From: Maratus speciosus
Taxonomy: Eukaryota; Arthropoda; Arachnida; Araneae; Salticidae
DNA: 64,000 nucleotides
Direction of reading: 5' to 3'
Assembly: GCA_963932465.1 (NCBI GenBank)
Contig: OZ010791.1
Coordinates: 622,983,800-623,047,799 of the forward strand
Position 1 is the first letter of the stretch; each line of letters opens with the position of its first letter. Positions 23,123 to 34,668 of the stretch are shown piece after piece. The translations under genes and the position numbers were made by a program. The notes under the pieces were generated by a model that saw only the letters and a list, made by a program, of their open reading frames with translations, was not told the DNA's origin and searched no databases.

Positions 23123-24795
23123 CAGTGAAACCTCCCTGTGTGACCACCTCCCTGAACGGCCAGTTTTTCATGGAACGAAATTTATTTCCCATAGGTTCAA
23201 TACTAATTTTACCTCCATTCAGAGACCATTCCAGTTGAACTCCCTCCATAAGCGACCAATTTTTTTAAAAGAAAATGAAACAGATTTTGTAAGGTATGCA
23301 GAATCAGAATATAAACATCAGGTACTTATATATATACGGTGAAGCCTCCCTGTGTGACCACCTCCATTAAGAGACCACCTCCCTGAACGACCATTTTTTC
23401 ATGGAACGAAATTTATTCCCATAGGCTCATTACTAATTTTACCTCCATTCAGAGACCATCCCAGTTGAACTCCCTCCATGAGCGACCAATTTTTTTTGAA
23501 GAAAATGAAACAGATTTTCTAAGGTACGCAGAATCAGAATATAAACATCAGGTACTTATATATACGGTGAAACCTCCCTGTGTGACCACCTCCATTAAGT
23601 GACCACCTCCCTGTGTGACCACCTCCCTGAACGGCCAGTTTTTCATGGAACAAAATTTATTTCCCATAGGTTCAATACTAATTTTACCTCCACTCAGAGA
23701 CCATCCCAGTTGAACTCCCTCCATGAGCGACCGATTTTTTAAAAAGAAAATGAAAGAAATTCCGTTTTTTCCAGGTCGCTTGAAGAAGGTTTTATTAAGA
23801 AAATAATTCCGGAGAGCGCATTATCCATCAAGCTGTGTGTGTGTGGGGGGGGGGGGGGGTGCTTTAAAAGGTATCTCAAAACCTGCATTGCTTAGATGAT
23901 AAAATTTTGTAAGGTACGCAGAATCAGAATTTAAACATAAGGTGTTTATATATACAGTGAAACCTCCCTGTGTGACCACCTCCATTAAGCGACCACCTCC
24001 CTGAACGACCATTTTTTCATGGAACGAAATTTATTCCCATAGGCTCATTACTAATTTTACCTCCATTCAGAGACCATCCCAGTTGAACTCCCTCCATGAG
24101 CGACCAATTTTTTTTTAAGAAAATGAAACAGATTTTCTAAGGTACGCAGAGTCAGAATATAAATATCAGGTAATTATATATACAGTGAAACCTCCCTGTG
24201 TGACCACCTCCATTAAGCAACTACCTCCCTGAACGACCATTTTTTCATGGAACGAAATTTATTCCCATAAGCTCATTACTAATTTTTTTACTTCCATTCA
24301 GAGACCATCCCTGTTGAACTCCCTCCTTGAGCGACCAATTTTTTTTTTTAAAAATGAAAGAAATTCCGTTTTTTCCAGGTCGATTGAAGAAGGTTTTATT
24401 AAGAAAATAATTCCGGAGAGCGCATTATTCATCAGGTGGTTGGGGGGGGGGGGGGCTTTAAAAGGTATCTCAAAACCTGCATTGCCTCGATGATAAAATT
24501 TTGTATGGTACGCAGAATCAGAATATAAACATCAGGTACTTACATATACATTGAAACCTCCCTTTGTGACCACCTCCATTAAGCGACCACCTCCCTGAAC
24601 GACCAGTTTTACATGGAACGAAATTTATTCCCATAGGCTCAATACTAATTTTACCTCCATTTAGAGACATCCCAGTTGAACTCCCTCCATGAGCGACCAA
24701 TTTTTTTAAAAAGCAAATGAAACAAATTCCGTTTTTTCCAGGTCGCTTGAAGAAGGTTTATTAAGAAAATAATTCCGGAGAGCGCATTATTCATC
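23123..24795 (+). repeat. Expanded pogo-like TIR array (left)
   Basis: The element end CAGTGAAACCTCCCTGTGTG (preceded by TATA) recurs near 23,123, 23,337, 23,566, 23,955, 24,184 and 24,552. Each is followed by CCTGAACG.CCA, ATGGAACGAAATTTATT and a GAGCGACCAATTTTTT block. Some units are extended by TTCCAGGTCGCTTGAAGAAGG and G-runs (23,847, 24,437). These are tandem amplifications of one end of a TA-flanked pogo/Tigger-like element. Confidence 0.85.
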
Positions 24796-24810
24796 AAACT
24801 TCTAAACTAA

Positions 24811-25806
24811 CAAGGGAACCACTTTTGGTGTTGCTCGCACCTAGCATTGACACCTGGTGCATTTTAAAGCCCTATATTGCGAAGTTTGAGAATCGATAAA
24901 ATTTTTCTGTTAAAATAATATTTCTTGGTTTTACAGCAGCATAACTTTCTGAAAATGCAATTTTCGAGACCACTTATCGGACTATTAACATTGAATTTTT
25001 TTAAAGAAACGCATTTAAAAATACAAATTAGTTAATAATAAGTATAAAATATTGAAAAAAGTTTAAAAATTCCTTCAAGAAACCACGAATTTGACTTTGA
25101 AAAATTGCAACATTATATTCATATTTTTTGGCGGGGAAAAGTTGGTGGGTTTCTTTTAGAAGTAGAGATTTCCGGCAACCCTAGCCAAATGTCATAGCTT
25201 TTGTATTACGTGAGGAGTGGTTTTTGGACTTCAGTAGAAATTGTTATGTCACAGTAATTTTTATAAATTGTGTAAAAATATTAATTTACTTTATGATTAC
25301 CTTATGATTACCAAAGGACTATTTAATACAGTAACATTTCATTTTAAAAATTCGAAACTTTATTCCATTCGATTTCAAAAGAAAATGGTTTGTTTATTTC
25401 GTATTTCACTCAAAAATAGTTTCAACGATCTTGAAAGCTTTTATAGAAATATACTTACTATTTATATATTTATCGTCTGCATAGAAAAAAAAAAATCCTA
25501 ATTCATGATTCTTATGCAATCAATTATCAAACAAATCGCAATCTGATATAATTCTAAAATGTACGTACTTACTCTCAGGATAAAGTGGGTGGAAAAATTG
25601 TAGCTCCATATTTGGCGACTTAACTCACTTTTGGCGTGAAATAAACAAATAAAAATGTAATAATAAAAAATTAAAAGTATAAAAAAGGATATAAAATATT
25701 ATTTTAACAAAGAAATTTGATCGGTTCTCTAACTTTTATGCATAGGGCTACAAAATGCACCAGGTCTCGATCCTAGGTGCGAGCAACACCAAAAGTGGTT
25801 CCCTTG
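24811..25806. mobile_element. PIF/Harbinger-like non-autonomous element
   Basis: 996 bp with long TIRs: both ends read CAAGGGAACCACTTTTGGTG then TTGCTCGCACCTAG, and similarity continues about 65 bp with few mismatches (ACCTGGTGCATTTT). TAA lies on each side (24,808-24,810 and 25,807-25,809). The empty site is present in the right block (inverse, near 43,187-43,199), proving a 3-bp TAA duplication. That size and sequence fit the PIF/Harbinger superfamily. The AT-rich interior has no transposase. Confidence 0.88.
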
Positions 25807-26328
25807 TAAGTTTAGATTATTTTTAATTCCGGTAACCTTTAAATGTTTAAACCCCTTTGTGCCTTTTTAGGCAATGAATTTAACTCTGATGACAAATTAG
25901 GAATGACAGTCGATAAACTCCCTTGCCGATAAACTTCGGCAAAGTCGATAAACTTCTGTCAGGAAACTCTCAAAGAAATAGATAAATTAATGATATAGAC
26001 ATTATTTGTTTCCGTCCAAAAACATTGCATTTATGAACTTCGAAAAGAAATAAAAGTTATAAAATATAAAACCGTAAAATCAAAGCAAAGGTCAATGTAT
26101 TCATTTTTTAAACTCTACAGTAATTAACTTATGTAATTAACTTTTGTTTTGATACTTAAAGTTTTATATTTTTTCCTAATGTGAAAATTAAATTTTAGTA
26201 ACGTTAATTGTTACCTTTTTTCAACAATTAAAATCTAGATTTAAACAGGACCTCCATTAAGAGGCCAACTCTCGGAGCGACCCATTTTTATTGAAACGGA
26301 ACGTGGACGCTTTTGGGAGGCTTTACTG
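25807..26328 (-). mobile_element. Pogo-like element, other end (left block)
   Basis: Reads in reverse CAGTAAAGCCTCCCAAAAGC then GACC-type words, ending at TTACTG/TA (26,328). Together with the array to its left it corresponds to the intact arrangement at 42,691-43,455 and to the free copy at 55,079-55,753. Confidence 0.7.
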
Positions 26329-26739
26329 TATGCATATATATATATTTAGGTCTCCCTTATCCCTCTGGAGTACGGCTGTGTGTGTGTGTGTAAGGGGGGG
26401 GGGGGGGTAATCTACAAAATCCGAATCTATTACGGTTTTAGACGATAAAATTTTGGATCATGATAAAATCAGGATGTTTTCTAAGTATATAAACATCTAA
26501 TTGGATGAATTTCTTTTAATTTGGCCCTTTCCCTTCTACTTGGCGGGAGTGTGGGGGGGGGGGATTACAAAAATCTACGATTACCTTCCTCATAAAACTG
26601 TATTCTGTAACTGTATTCGTAACCATTAACATTTTATATAACCCCCCCCCCCCCCCTCCACACACACACACACTAAATCTGATAAAAAAAACTTAATATA
26701 AGACCCCCAGTGATCAAATTGTCACAACGGTTTGTTCTT

Positions 26740-26867
26740 TTAAGGGCTCAAATCTGCTCAAATCCAAAGGGGCAACTTTCTGACATAAATTTTAATTTAT
26801 TTTTGTTCGAAAATGCAGGAAACTGGCAGGGGTTGTTGTTCAGAAACTATGTAATTGAGCTGTTTTT

Positions 26868-26912
<45 letters not shown>

Positions 26913-26950
26913 AAATGCAATAGATCTTTCAGAAAATAATGTTCAAAACA
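26740..26950 (+). mobile_element. TTAA-family MITE, partial copy 4
   Basis: TTAA at 26,740-26,743 then GGGCTCAAATC, a CTCAAATCCAAAGGGGCAAC block and GTTCAGAAACTATGTAATTG. A 40-bp T run (26,871-26,910) sits in the middle. The same MITE sits at the same place in the right block (41,889-42,309), so it was there before the block was duplicated. Confidence 0.8.
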
Positions 26951-27243
26951 CTAACTTTCACTGTATTTTCAAAAAACTATTCTGCCTTTACCGAAAAATG
27001 GATCTGGATTACACAGTTTCTGCATAAGAGAACTTGACAATTTTTGTGAACAAAATAAAGTGAAAAATATATTAGAAAGCCGGTAGTTTGGATTTGAAAA
27101 CAGACTTAAAAGCAAAAATTGCATTTTAATACATAAATTTGGAAACTTTTATTAACATTTGTTTCAGAGTGATATTATTTTTTATCTATTTTAAGTGACA
27201 TCTATTTCGGGATTAAAACTTATGAAATACAAAATATTTCTAA

Positions 27244-27278
<35 letters not shown>

Positions 27279-28530
27279 ATTAGTTTTTTTTATTCTATCT
27301 CCATTAACCTTTAAAAAGTAATGATATCAAAATAGGTTTAATGTTCTCAGCACTTAATCTTATGGCTCTAAGAATGTTATACGCATGGATCTTGAAAATA
27401 ATATCAAATCTTGAGTGACGCTATGCTATTAATTAATATGTATATATGCATTATTTATTTAATCCTTTTTTTTTCTATTTATAATCGCAGATGCAAATTT
27501 ATGTTCAATATGAAAAGATGTATAGAAGTTTATTCGCTGATGCGTTTTCATTCACATCTCTCATAAATTCAAAATATGAGTTTTAAAAGATATGATATTA
27601 AAGTTCAAATGACGTCTTCCTTGATGTGACATTAAAAGGTTTGTTTTAAGATTCAATTTAAATTATTTTTGGTTTTTTCTTCTACTATATATTTACACAA
27701 CCAGTTTTCTTTTCTAGAAAAAATAAAATCTTGTGCCCATAGGCGTAGAGTTATATGGGCCGTGGGGTCCTCCCCACCCCCTCTCCAACATTTTTTAAAG
27801 ATGGGATACATTTTTTTTGCCACTTGATATAGAAAAAAAAATCAGATTTTGCAATTTATAACAATTTATAAAATTTAATTTATAATATTTTCAGTAGATA
27901 ATTTTCTTGAAATTCAATTTTCTTTCTCTGTTTACTTTTATTCTTTGTAAACATATAGAACAAACTAGGGCAACTTTTAGCATGGCGTTTATTTTCGCAA
28001 TTTTAAAGCTTCGCGAGTCGGATAACAGCTGTTGCTAAGGCATCTTTTTAGTATTTTTACCCTCTTTTCCCGAGACAAAAGAAGGAAAATATCTTTGTTC
28101 AATTTCCCTCTTCTGCCTCCAAAACTCATGTACTTAGCAAGTTTTCCAAGAAATGACTAACAAGCACAGGGCCGCCCCCCCCACTGTTTCGTCCTACTCT
28201 TCCGATCTTCCGTATGACATTGACCTTTACCCATTGACCTAGTATCTTTCAAGAGTATTTTGCGTAAGTGACAATAACGAATTATTTTTATATCTTTTCC
28301 TCTCCTGCATAAAGTCCCTGTTAAAAGAGACAAAGAAGTTGGTTTTTTTCAAAGGGTCTGTTTTATCGAATATCATAAACTTTTATTTGAACATTATAAG
28401 AAGATTTTAGGAAATGTAATATTTAGGAAATGTTCTGAACACTTTAGATCTTCATTTAGTCGAAATTAAGCATAGGGTATGAACTAATAATTAGAATAAA
28501 ATTTTAAAGAAATGCGCAAAAAAAAAGGGG
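26951..28530. other. AT-rich stretch without recognised genes
   Basis: Contains an A31 run (27,247-27,277) and a less AT-rich patch near 27,745-27,785 (GGGCCGTGGGGTCC) that may be an element edge. Nothing else recognised. Confidence 0.4.
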
Positions 28531-28538
28531 GGGATGCT

Positions 28539-28909
28539 TAGGGCCCGACTAACAAGTTTCTATGCCCAGGGCACTTTCAATTTTTCGAGCCCCTTTAGAA
28601 TGGTTGATTTACTAACACTAGGTTTTTTTTTTTTTTTTTTTTTTTTTTTACATGTTACACATTTGCCAACTCAAAATATTAAGTTTTTCGGGAAATTGAA
28701 AAACAGTTCCAGGAATAAAAATAAAATATTTTCTCTATTATTTATGGAAATGTGTTGTTTTTACCATATACTGAGACATATTTTTGTCATTTCATGTTAT
28801 TAATATCTCAAATGTCACATTTTTTCACAATTATTTCATTTTTTAATGGAAATTTAGACGAAATTATGAAAAATTTCGTGCCCAGGGCCCATGCGATAGT
28901 CAGGGCCTG
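28539..28909. mobile_element. hAT foldback MITE, 371 bp
   Basis: Ends TAGGGCCCGACTAACAAG and, in reverse, CAGGCCCTGACTATCGC; TGCCCAGGGCAC and GTGCCCAGGGCCCATG form a second inverted pair. Perfect 8-bp duplication GGGATGCT at 28,531-28,538 and 28,910-28,917. A T29-type run lies in the core (28,621-28,649). Confidence 0.82.
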
Positions 28910-29096
28910 GGGATGCTTAAAACAGGGCCTTAGTGTCCAAATAAAAATGTGAGGGTGTTGGTCCAGGAAGAAGAGTCCAAAATTCAACTTTAAAACAGTG
29001 CACTGAGAAGGCGAGAAAATTAAGGGGGGGAGGGGATGTATGGCGCCCAAGAAGTTCAAGGAGGCCGTACGGGACCATAGAGGGCCCCAAGTCTTA

Positions 29097-29806
29097 TCGT
29101 ATTTTATGGAAGAAACGCCGTGGCGTTTACGAGTTTGAAAGTTAATTTTTTGTCAAGTGCGGCGTTTACACCATGTACGGCGTTTACGATTTTTTGTTTT
29201 TTTCGGGCGCGTAAAATTCGGATAAAATTAAAATTCCTCAAGACTGTTCTCAAGTCCATTGCTCAACAATGCGAAACATTCTGATTTTGCCGATAATGAA
29301 AACTGTGACATTTCCGATGATGATACCGAACCATACATACAGAGGTACAAAGAAAATTAACAACTCTTCCACTCGGATATTGACGACTCAGATTTTCCGG
29401 GCTTCGAATAGAAACTAAAAAAGGACTAAAGTGTATATGACGTAAAAAGTGTCATAAAAAGCGTGCTAAGTTGCGCCGATCTCTTATGCGTCCCACCCTC
29501 TGAATAGTTTTGATACCAATTGACGTCTCCTTAATTTAAAAATTACCTAAAAATGTTTAAAATCAGATTTAAATATTTTAAATAAAATTCTAGAGTATTA
29601 AGTTATTAAAAGTGAGGCACCCTTACACTGTTCAGAAAAGTTTCGTTAAAGTTAGGTTAATGAGACACTGTCCACAGAAGAAGCGTTCCCACAGGTGCGG
29701 CGTTTACGACGGGTGCGGCGATTACGATATTTTAAAGCTTATCCAGACCAATTTTTAGGAGTGCGGCGCTTACGACGGGTGCGCCGTTTCTTCCATAAAA
29801 TACGGT
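29097..29806 (+). mobile_element. TA-flanked TIR element with transposase remnant
   Basis: Ends TCGTATTTTATGGAAGAAAC and, in reverse, CCGTATTTTATGGAAGAAAC; GCGTTTACGA-type words repeat just inside each end. TA flanks both sides. A paralogous tandem unit at about 29,927-29,955 shows the uninterrupted site (GGGCCCCAGG..ACTTTAACTGG), confirming a TA insertion. The CCGTA start resembles the element at 4-713, suggesting related Tc1/mariner/pogo-group families. Confidence 0.8.
29265..29411 (+). pseudogene. Acidic transposase-like C-terminal remnant
   Basis: One reading frame gives an acidic, aspartate-rich tail (DFADNENCDISDDD, then HSDIDDSDFPGFE and a stop) with a single internal stop between the two acidic stretches. 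Acidic tails ending in SDF.GF are common in pogo/Tigger-type and some other cut-and-paste transposases; that comparison is from memory. It lies inside the TA-flanked element and most of the gene is gone. Confidence 0.45.
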
Positions 29807-30085
29807 AACTGGAATGCAGAAACGTGAGAATAACTAAATGAAAAAAGGAACCTAAAAATGAAGATCGGATTAAAAGGAAGCAATTTATTAACAATTTGGG
29901 GCATAAAAGCCTCAAGGTACCGGGCCCCAGGCGGCGAGGACTTTAACTGGAATGTAGAAGTGGGGTAATAACTAAATGGTGAGATAGACTAAAAAACGAA
30001 GATCGGATAAAATGAGGCAAGTTATTAACAATTTAGGGCATAAAAACTTAAAGGGCCTTTAAAAAATTAAAAATCTGTGCCTCAG
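29807..30085 (+). repeat. Two tandem units of about 138 bp
   Basis: AACTGGAATG..GAA...G, AATAACTAAATG, GAAGATCGGAT and TTATTAACAATTT..GGCATAAAA occur in the same order from 29,808 and again from 29,945. The unit end GGGCCCCA also occurs at 29,083, before the inserted element, so the array was split by that insertion. Confidence 0.75.
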
Positions 30086-30355
30086 GTGCATCAGGACCTG
30101 TCTTGGACTATCATCCCTTAAATTTTCGGACTTGTACATGCGATACCTTTCGTTAGCCATCGCGAACAGACACACACACACGCACAAAGAGAGAAACTTT
30201 CTTTCTTTAGTACAGATTTCATTATTTAAATAGCTTTGCACACATCCTTATGTTATTAAAATTTCTATATTCATGGATTTTTCCTTTTGTACTATTTTCT
30301 AAAACTCAATACGTACGTGATAAATTGTTTAAAATGCTCACATTAATTTATTTAA

Positions 30356-30792
30356 TGTGGTTCTCACATTCCCAACTCAACAACGCAAAACTTACTGACG
30401 CATTTTCAGTCAAATTTTAAACGGGTATAAAATTGAGAGATCTGACTATTGAAGCGATTTCGTATCGAATAACATTTTCCATTTTTTATAAATAAATTAC
30501 TTATTACGTAATAAGCTATTCTTGTCATGTGAAAAGTTCACCCTCCCCCCCCCTCCCCCCCCCCCCCACCGTTTCTCGTGCTGCCGCATCCGGAAATTTG
30601 GTTTGAAACACTTACTTTGACAGTATTTTCTGAAAGACCTTCTACCTGGTATCAAAAAATGGGAAACGCCATTCGATCACGAATGATTCTTCGATCACAT
30701 AGCTTCTGAATAAGATCACCTGCCAATTTTATGCGTTTCCGAGCAAAAATGAATTCAGTAATGGGTCAGAAAAGTAGTTCCTTTGAATTATC
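30356..30792. mobile_element. TTAA-family MITE, copy 5
   Basis: TTAA at 30,352-30,355 then TGTGGTTCTCACATTCCCAAC and CTCAACAACGCAAAAC. The right half has AGCTTCTGAATAAGATCACC and ends near TTCCTTTGAATTATC. A C-rich run (30,545-30,567) interrupts the middle. The right TTAA is lost. Confidence 0.7.
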
Positions 30793-31358
30793 ATATTTTG
30801 CACAAAATTGACTTTTTTAATTAAAAATGAGAAATTTTAGTATACACGTTTAGAACATTTAATTCATTATCAAGATACGGATTGAACTAGAAAAGTAAAT
30901 TTTCTGAAATTTTTGAAGTGTTGAATTTTTTTTTTAATCAGTAAAAATTGTTTTTTCGTAATAAAAATTTATCTCACAATTACATTTTCTAACAAAATTA
31001 GACTGTTCTGCCCATTACTAGCTTGTCAACTTCGTGCAGACTCCGCTAAAAATATGCTGATTTGTTCTCATTTGAAAACATTACCTGATTGTAGAAGTTT
31101 GATTACGAAGCATTTATTTAATAAATTTATCATGTTTTGTACAAAAATTGACTTATTTCAGTCAAACTGAACATTTTTGGCATACACATTTAGAACTTTT
31201 AGTTCATTGTCTTTGTTGAACTTATAAAAGTAAATTTTCTGAAAAGTTTGAAAAGGCTACATTTATTTTTATTTTTATTTGTTTAAATGAGGAAAAAATA
31301 TTTTTTTGTAATAAAATTTTATTTCACAGTTACATTTTCTAACAAAATTAGGAGGTTC
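30791..31358 (+). repeat. Direct duplication of about 340-bp period
   Basis: CACAAAATTGACTT..., TTTAGAAC.TTTA.TTCATT, AAGTAAATTTTCTGAAA and CATTTTCTAACAAAATTAG..GTTCTGCCCA appear from 30,791 and again from 31,129. Units have diverged by substitutions and A/T indels. Confidence 0.7.
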
Positions 31359-31526
31359 TGCCCAGTGTTGGGTACGCTCACAAAAAAAACGAACTAATTC
31401 AAACTCAAACTCAATTTCTTAAAATTGAGTCAAGTTCACGTTCAAATTCAAAAATTTTCAAACGAACTCGTTCAACTCAAACTCATCTATGAAAGTGAGC
31501 GAAGTTCACTAAAAACTCGTTTTTTT

Positions 31527-31566
<40 letters not shown>
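31359..31566 (+). mobile_element. hAT-like terminal fragment plus poly(T)
   Basis: CAGTGTTGGGTACGCTC is a hAT-type end followed by repeated AACTCAAACTC/GAACTCG words, then a T run (31,520-31,566, one C). No matching second end seen. Confidence 0.4.
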
Positions 31567-31570
<4 letters not shown>

Positions 31571-31635
31571 ATATATTAGAAATTTATCGTCCAAATTTAC
31601 AAAATTTTGTGAACTAATCTTTTGGTTATTCGATG

Positions 31636-31912
31636 TAACGGTCTTCATGGGCCCGGCCCAATTTTCCTTCTAGACACTCGCTCCGAGCTTGGTTTAGGGA
31701 TTACTTTTTTCTAGATGTTCAGACCGAGATGGGCAGGGACTGGATTTATTTTCCGGCCCAACACGGGGCTGGACTGCATTCTTCTTGAGGTATGAAGAGG
31801 CAGAAATTTTCAGCCCCAGTTTAACCCAGCTCATATGAAGATCATTGAACAGCCACGGTTCTCTCGTATCCATTAAAAATATCAGTAAAATTTGTCCCAG
31901 CCCCTTTTTTAT
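31636..31912 (+). mobile_element. GC-rich hAT-like element, partial copy 4
   Basis: GGGCCCGGCCCAATTTTC, GACACTCGCTCCGAGC and CCCAGCTCATATGAAGATCATTG parallel the left third of the copy at 3,222. The right part is missing and is replaced by the different GGGTCGGGTTGC repeat from 31,975. Confidence 0.6.
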
Positions 31913-31974
31913 ATATAATTCTTGATTTCTTTTCACAATTGCATTAATCATAATTTACTTTCCTTTCATTTCGG

Positions 31975-32108
31975 TTTCGGGTCGGGTTGCTGGTCGCCGA
32001 AAATTATTTTGGTGCGTTCGGTCGAGTTGCGTGTTGATTTCAAATGGAATTTTCGGGTTCGAGTCTAGCAGCACTCGACCCGCGCAGGGCTCTATTTCTG
32101 ATGATCTG

Positions 32109-32135
<27 letters not shown>
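31975..32135. repeat. GGGTCGGGTTGC repeat fragment
   Basis: CGGGTCGGGTTGC, GGGTTCGAGTC and CTCGACCCGCGCAGGGCTCTA resemble the Arg/Pro-type GC words at 33,160-33,358. It resembles but is distinct from the GGGCCGGGC family. An A27-type run follows (32,108-32,134). The GGTTCGAGTC word is not part of a tRNA fold. Confidence 0.5.
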
Positions 32136-32140
<5 letters not shown>

Positions 32141-32232
32141 ATTTACTCGTCGTAAGTGGCGCAAAAAAATTAAACACCAAGAAAATCAACAATGAGAAAT
32201 TTGCGCCCTGAACACCCAGTGGAAGACAATTT

Positions 32233-33052
32233 TTAACACTTTCCAACAAAGTTGAAAAGTGTTTATGCATTCGGTTTGTCTGGCCGTCAGTCCGTCTGTC
32301 TACGCTCTAACTCCCGTAAATATACTCGGATTTTCATGAAATTGTTAAAGGTTATTTAGGGTCACCCAAGCATGTTTGGTATTGTATATGAAGTATGTAG
32401 GATTAATCGTTCATTTACAGGGGCACTCAAAAGTATTCTATTACATTATGGTATATGGGGAAAAATCGTTTGCAAGAGTATTTTAATGACATTATGCTTT
32501 TTTCAAATGTATTGAAACTGATATAAATCACTGAATTTCACTACGATCCTGTTAGAATAGGACATTCATAGCATTTTTTATTCATTTACAGGGACACATA
32601 AAAGAAATCGGTGACAGTACCAGTACTGTCTTTGAGTAATAATTGCTGGAGTGCACGCTTTAAAATTCGGTATGCGCTTTTAAATTTAATTAATTTTTTG
32701 CATCTTACCCGTTATATATAAATTCTATACCTCAAATACAGGGCTGCACAAAAGTATTCACGCACCGTTCTCATTATTAGAGGAAATTGCTGAAGGTAAA
32801 TTTTCAACTGAAGTATATGTAGCTCTTAAGTGAACTAAATTTTGGCTTGCATGTATATGATAATAGATTCAAATCTATAAATCATATACAGGGCTGCAAT
32901 TTGCATAATATTCCGATTGTGGATGGGAAAAGCTGAAATTGGGTTCTGAAATGTATTATGCGTTTCCATAGGGTTGAATTAGACGTAATATTTTAATTTT
33001 TAAACAGTGCAGTTTTGTTACATTATTCTGAATGTGTTGGAAAGTGTTTCAT
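32233..33052 (+). repeat. Hairpin-ended tandem repeat element
   Basis: Starts with a hairpin (AACACTTTCCAAC/GTTGAAAAGTGTT), then TTCGGTTTGTCTGGCCGTCAG and GTCCGTCTGTCTACGCTCTAAC, then units with an ACAGGG..C.CA(A)AAG word near 32,418, 32,590, 32,739 and 32,888 (spacing 149-172 bp). A GTGTTGGAAAGTGTTT word closes it near 33,035. The layout parallels the composite block without sequence identity. Related fragment at 46,665-46,860. Confidence 0.65.
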
Positions 33053-33159
33053 AATCTATGCTTGACGCATGATTTTTTCTTACTTGTTAATTATGTTTTT
33101 GTTTTCACGTTTAACTGTTTAAAATTTATCTTAAACAGGCACTTCAGGAGGGCAAGTAC

Positions 33160-33358
33160 AGTTCTGAGCGGGTCGGGTTGTAGACCCAACTCGAACCCGA
33201 AAATTTCATTTATAGTCAAGTCAGCCCGACCCGAATCCACCAAAGAAATTTCTTCGAATCGCAACCCGACAAAAAAAATTTCGACGACCCGCAACCGCAC
33301 ATCCGCACCTGATCCGAACGCGAAATTCTTCTACTTGCAACCCGAACCGAACCCGAAA
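33160..33358. repeat. GGGTCGGGTTG/CGAACCCGA repeat fragment
   Basis: Dense words GCGGGTCGGGTTG, AACTCGAACCCGA, CAGCCCGACCCGA and CCGAACCGAACCCGA. The proline/arginine-rich translation is a by-product of this composition. Same family as 34,100-34,170. Confidence 0.5.
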
Positions 33359-33454
33359 TGAAAAGGAAGTAAATTTTGTTTTTTCATTGAAAATAATCTA
33401 TAATTAAATGTTTAATAAAAATTTTATCTTTTATATAAAGAAATGTACATATCT

Positions 33455-33680
33455 ATATTCTTTAATACTCAAAAACCTATGAATAAGCAAACATCTCAGG
33501 ATCGTTGAATAGAGTCCTGCATCGGATCGGGTTGTACTTTTTTTTTTTTTTTTTTTGGGGGGGGGGGGGGGTTACTCTAATTTTTTTTCTGTGGGTTGGG
33601 TTCCCTCTAGAATAATTCTTATGGGACAGATTTAAGTTTTTTGCTAATCGGGTTGTTGGGATTTTCTCTAAAAGTTTAGA
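33455..33680 (+). repeat. Dispersed GC-containing repeat R, copy 1
   Basis: TCTATATTCTTTAATA, GGATCGTTGAATA.AGTC, TGCATCGGATCGGGTTGTA and CTCTAGAATAATTCTTATGG occur in this order and again at 40,290-40,433 plus 41,362-41,390. This copy lacks the hAT insertion found in the other and so supplies its empty site. A T18-G15 type run lies at 33,539-33,571. Confidence 0.75.
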
Positions 33681-34235
33681 AGAATTATTTCCCAGAAGAA
33701 AATACAGATGTATTTCAGTATGAATGAGTATATATTCAATTACTGCTTCAGAAATAAAATGTACTATATAAGAAATGCAATCGTAGATTATTCTTCTTTT
33801 ACGGTACATTTAAGAACCATTTTTTTTTTTCTCTCGTAACATGGAAAATATTATAATTCGTTTTTTACACACAACACATATATAGTGTTTGTGATAGTTT
33901 GTGAACGCGTTTATATATTGCATGTGGTATAGATTGTAAGATGTCCAGTATTCAGCGGTAAAAGCGTACAATACAAATATATAATTGTGTTAAAAGTTGA
34001 AACGTGTTTGCTAAATAGAGATGTAACGCTTTTTGTGTGTGTCCGCTATGTAGGTCTTATTGCATATAGATTTTTAAACTTTATTTTCGACATTCTTTTG
34101 AAAAATCGGATCTATCCGAACCCGACATGCAAGAGTGAAAGCTCAATCTGAAACCGACCCGAACCAGAAGTCAACCTCTAATGCCAAGTCCTTTGAAGCG
34201 GTAGAGCCTTCTTTAGTGTTCCTAAAAGCAGAGCC

Positions 34236-34640
34236 TAGAGGTCTGAACGGGCCGGAATTTCCAGGCCCGGGCCGTATAAAAATCAGTGAAAACAGGTCCG
34301 GCACGTGGAAAAATCAATTAAATCAGGCCCGATCCAGCCCGACTCAATTTCTACAAAAAATTCAGATTTTTCTAAACATACAATTATGATTCTTTTAAAT
34401 AATACTGCATACATATTTATGGGATAATTTTACAGCATATTTTACAATTACTATGTGTTTGCAAGATACACAAAAAATACACGAAAATACACGAGAGCAA
34501 CATTAGCATTCTTAGGGTCTTAGACGTTTCAACATACAAACAAGGATTCATTAAAAAATTAATGTAGTTTAGAAAAAAAAAGGGGGGGGGGTGGTTAAAA
34601 ACATGATAACATTTGAAGCTGTATAGTAAAAAGGAGATTT
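34236..34640 (-). mobile_element. GC-rich hAT-like element, copy 5
   Basis: Starts TAGAGGTCTGAACGGGCC, the inverse orientation end, followed by GCCCGGGCCGTATAAAAAT and AGCCCGACTCAATTTCTAC. The interior includes an A9G9 run (34,569-34,588). Its distal part is interrupted by a TTAA MITE and the SINE and cannot be traced with certainty. Confidence 0.6.
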
Positions 34641-34668
34641 GTTAAACTATTTCTCTGCCATCTATTAA

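Larger units (their letters stand above)
20089..26950 (+). repeat. Composite repeat block, left copy
   Basis: Order, left to right: terminal hairpin (20,089), GTCTGTCTG/CTCTGTCA stretch, six 148-bp units, an extra 1.5-kb interval (21,198-22,725), GC/A minisatellite, pogo-like TIR array, Harbinger-like insertion, pogo-like right end (to 26,328), G- and C-rich runs, and a TTAA MITE. The same order occurs inverted at 42,130-46,283 without the 1.5-kb interval and without the Harbinger-like element. The copies are diverged, so this is not an assembly echo. Confidence 0.88.

Noticed and set aside
32040..32100. GGGTTCGAGTC word suggesting a tRNA T arm
   Set aside because: No acceptor, D or anticodon stems can be formed around it; it belongs to the GGGTCGGGTTGC repeat.
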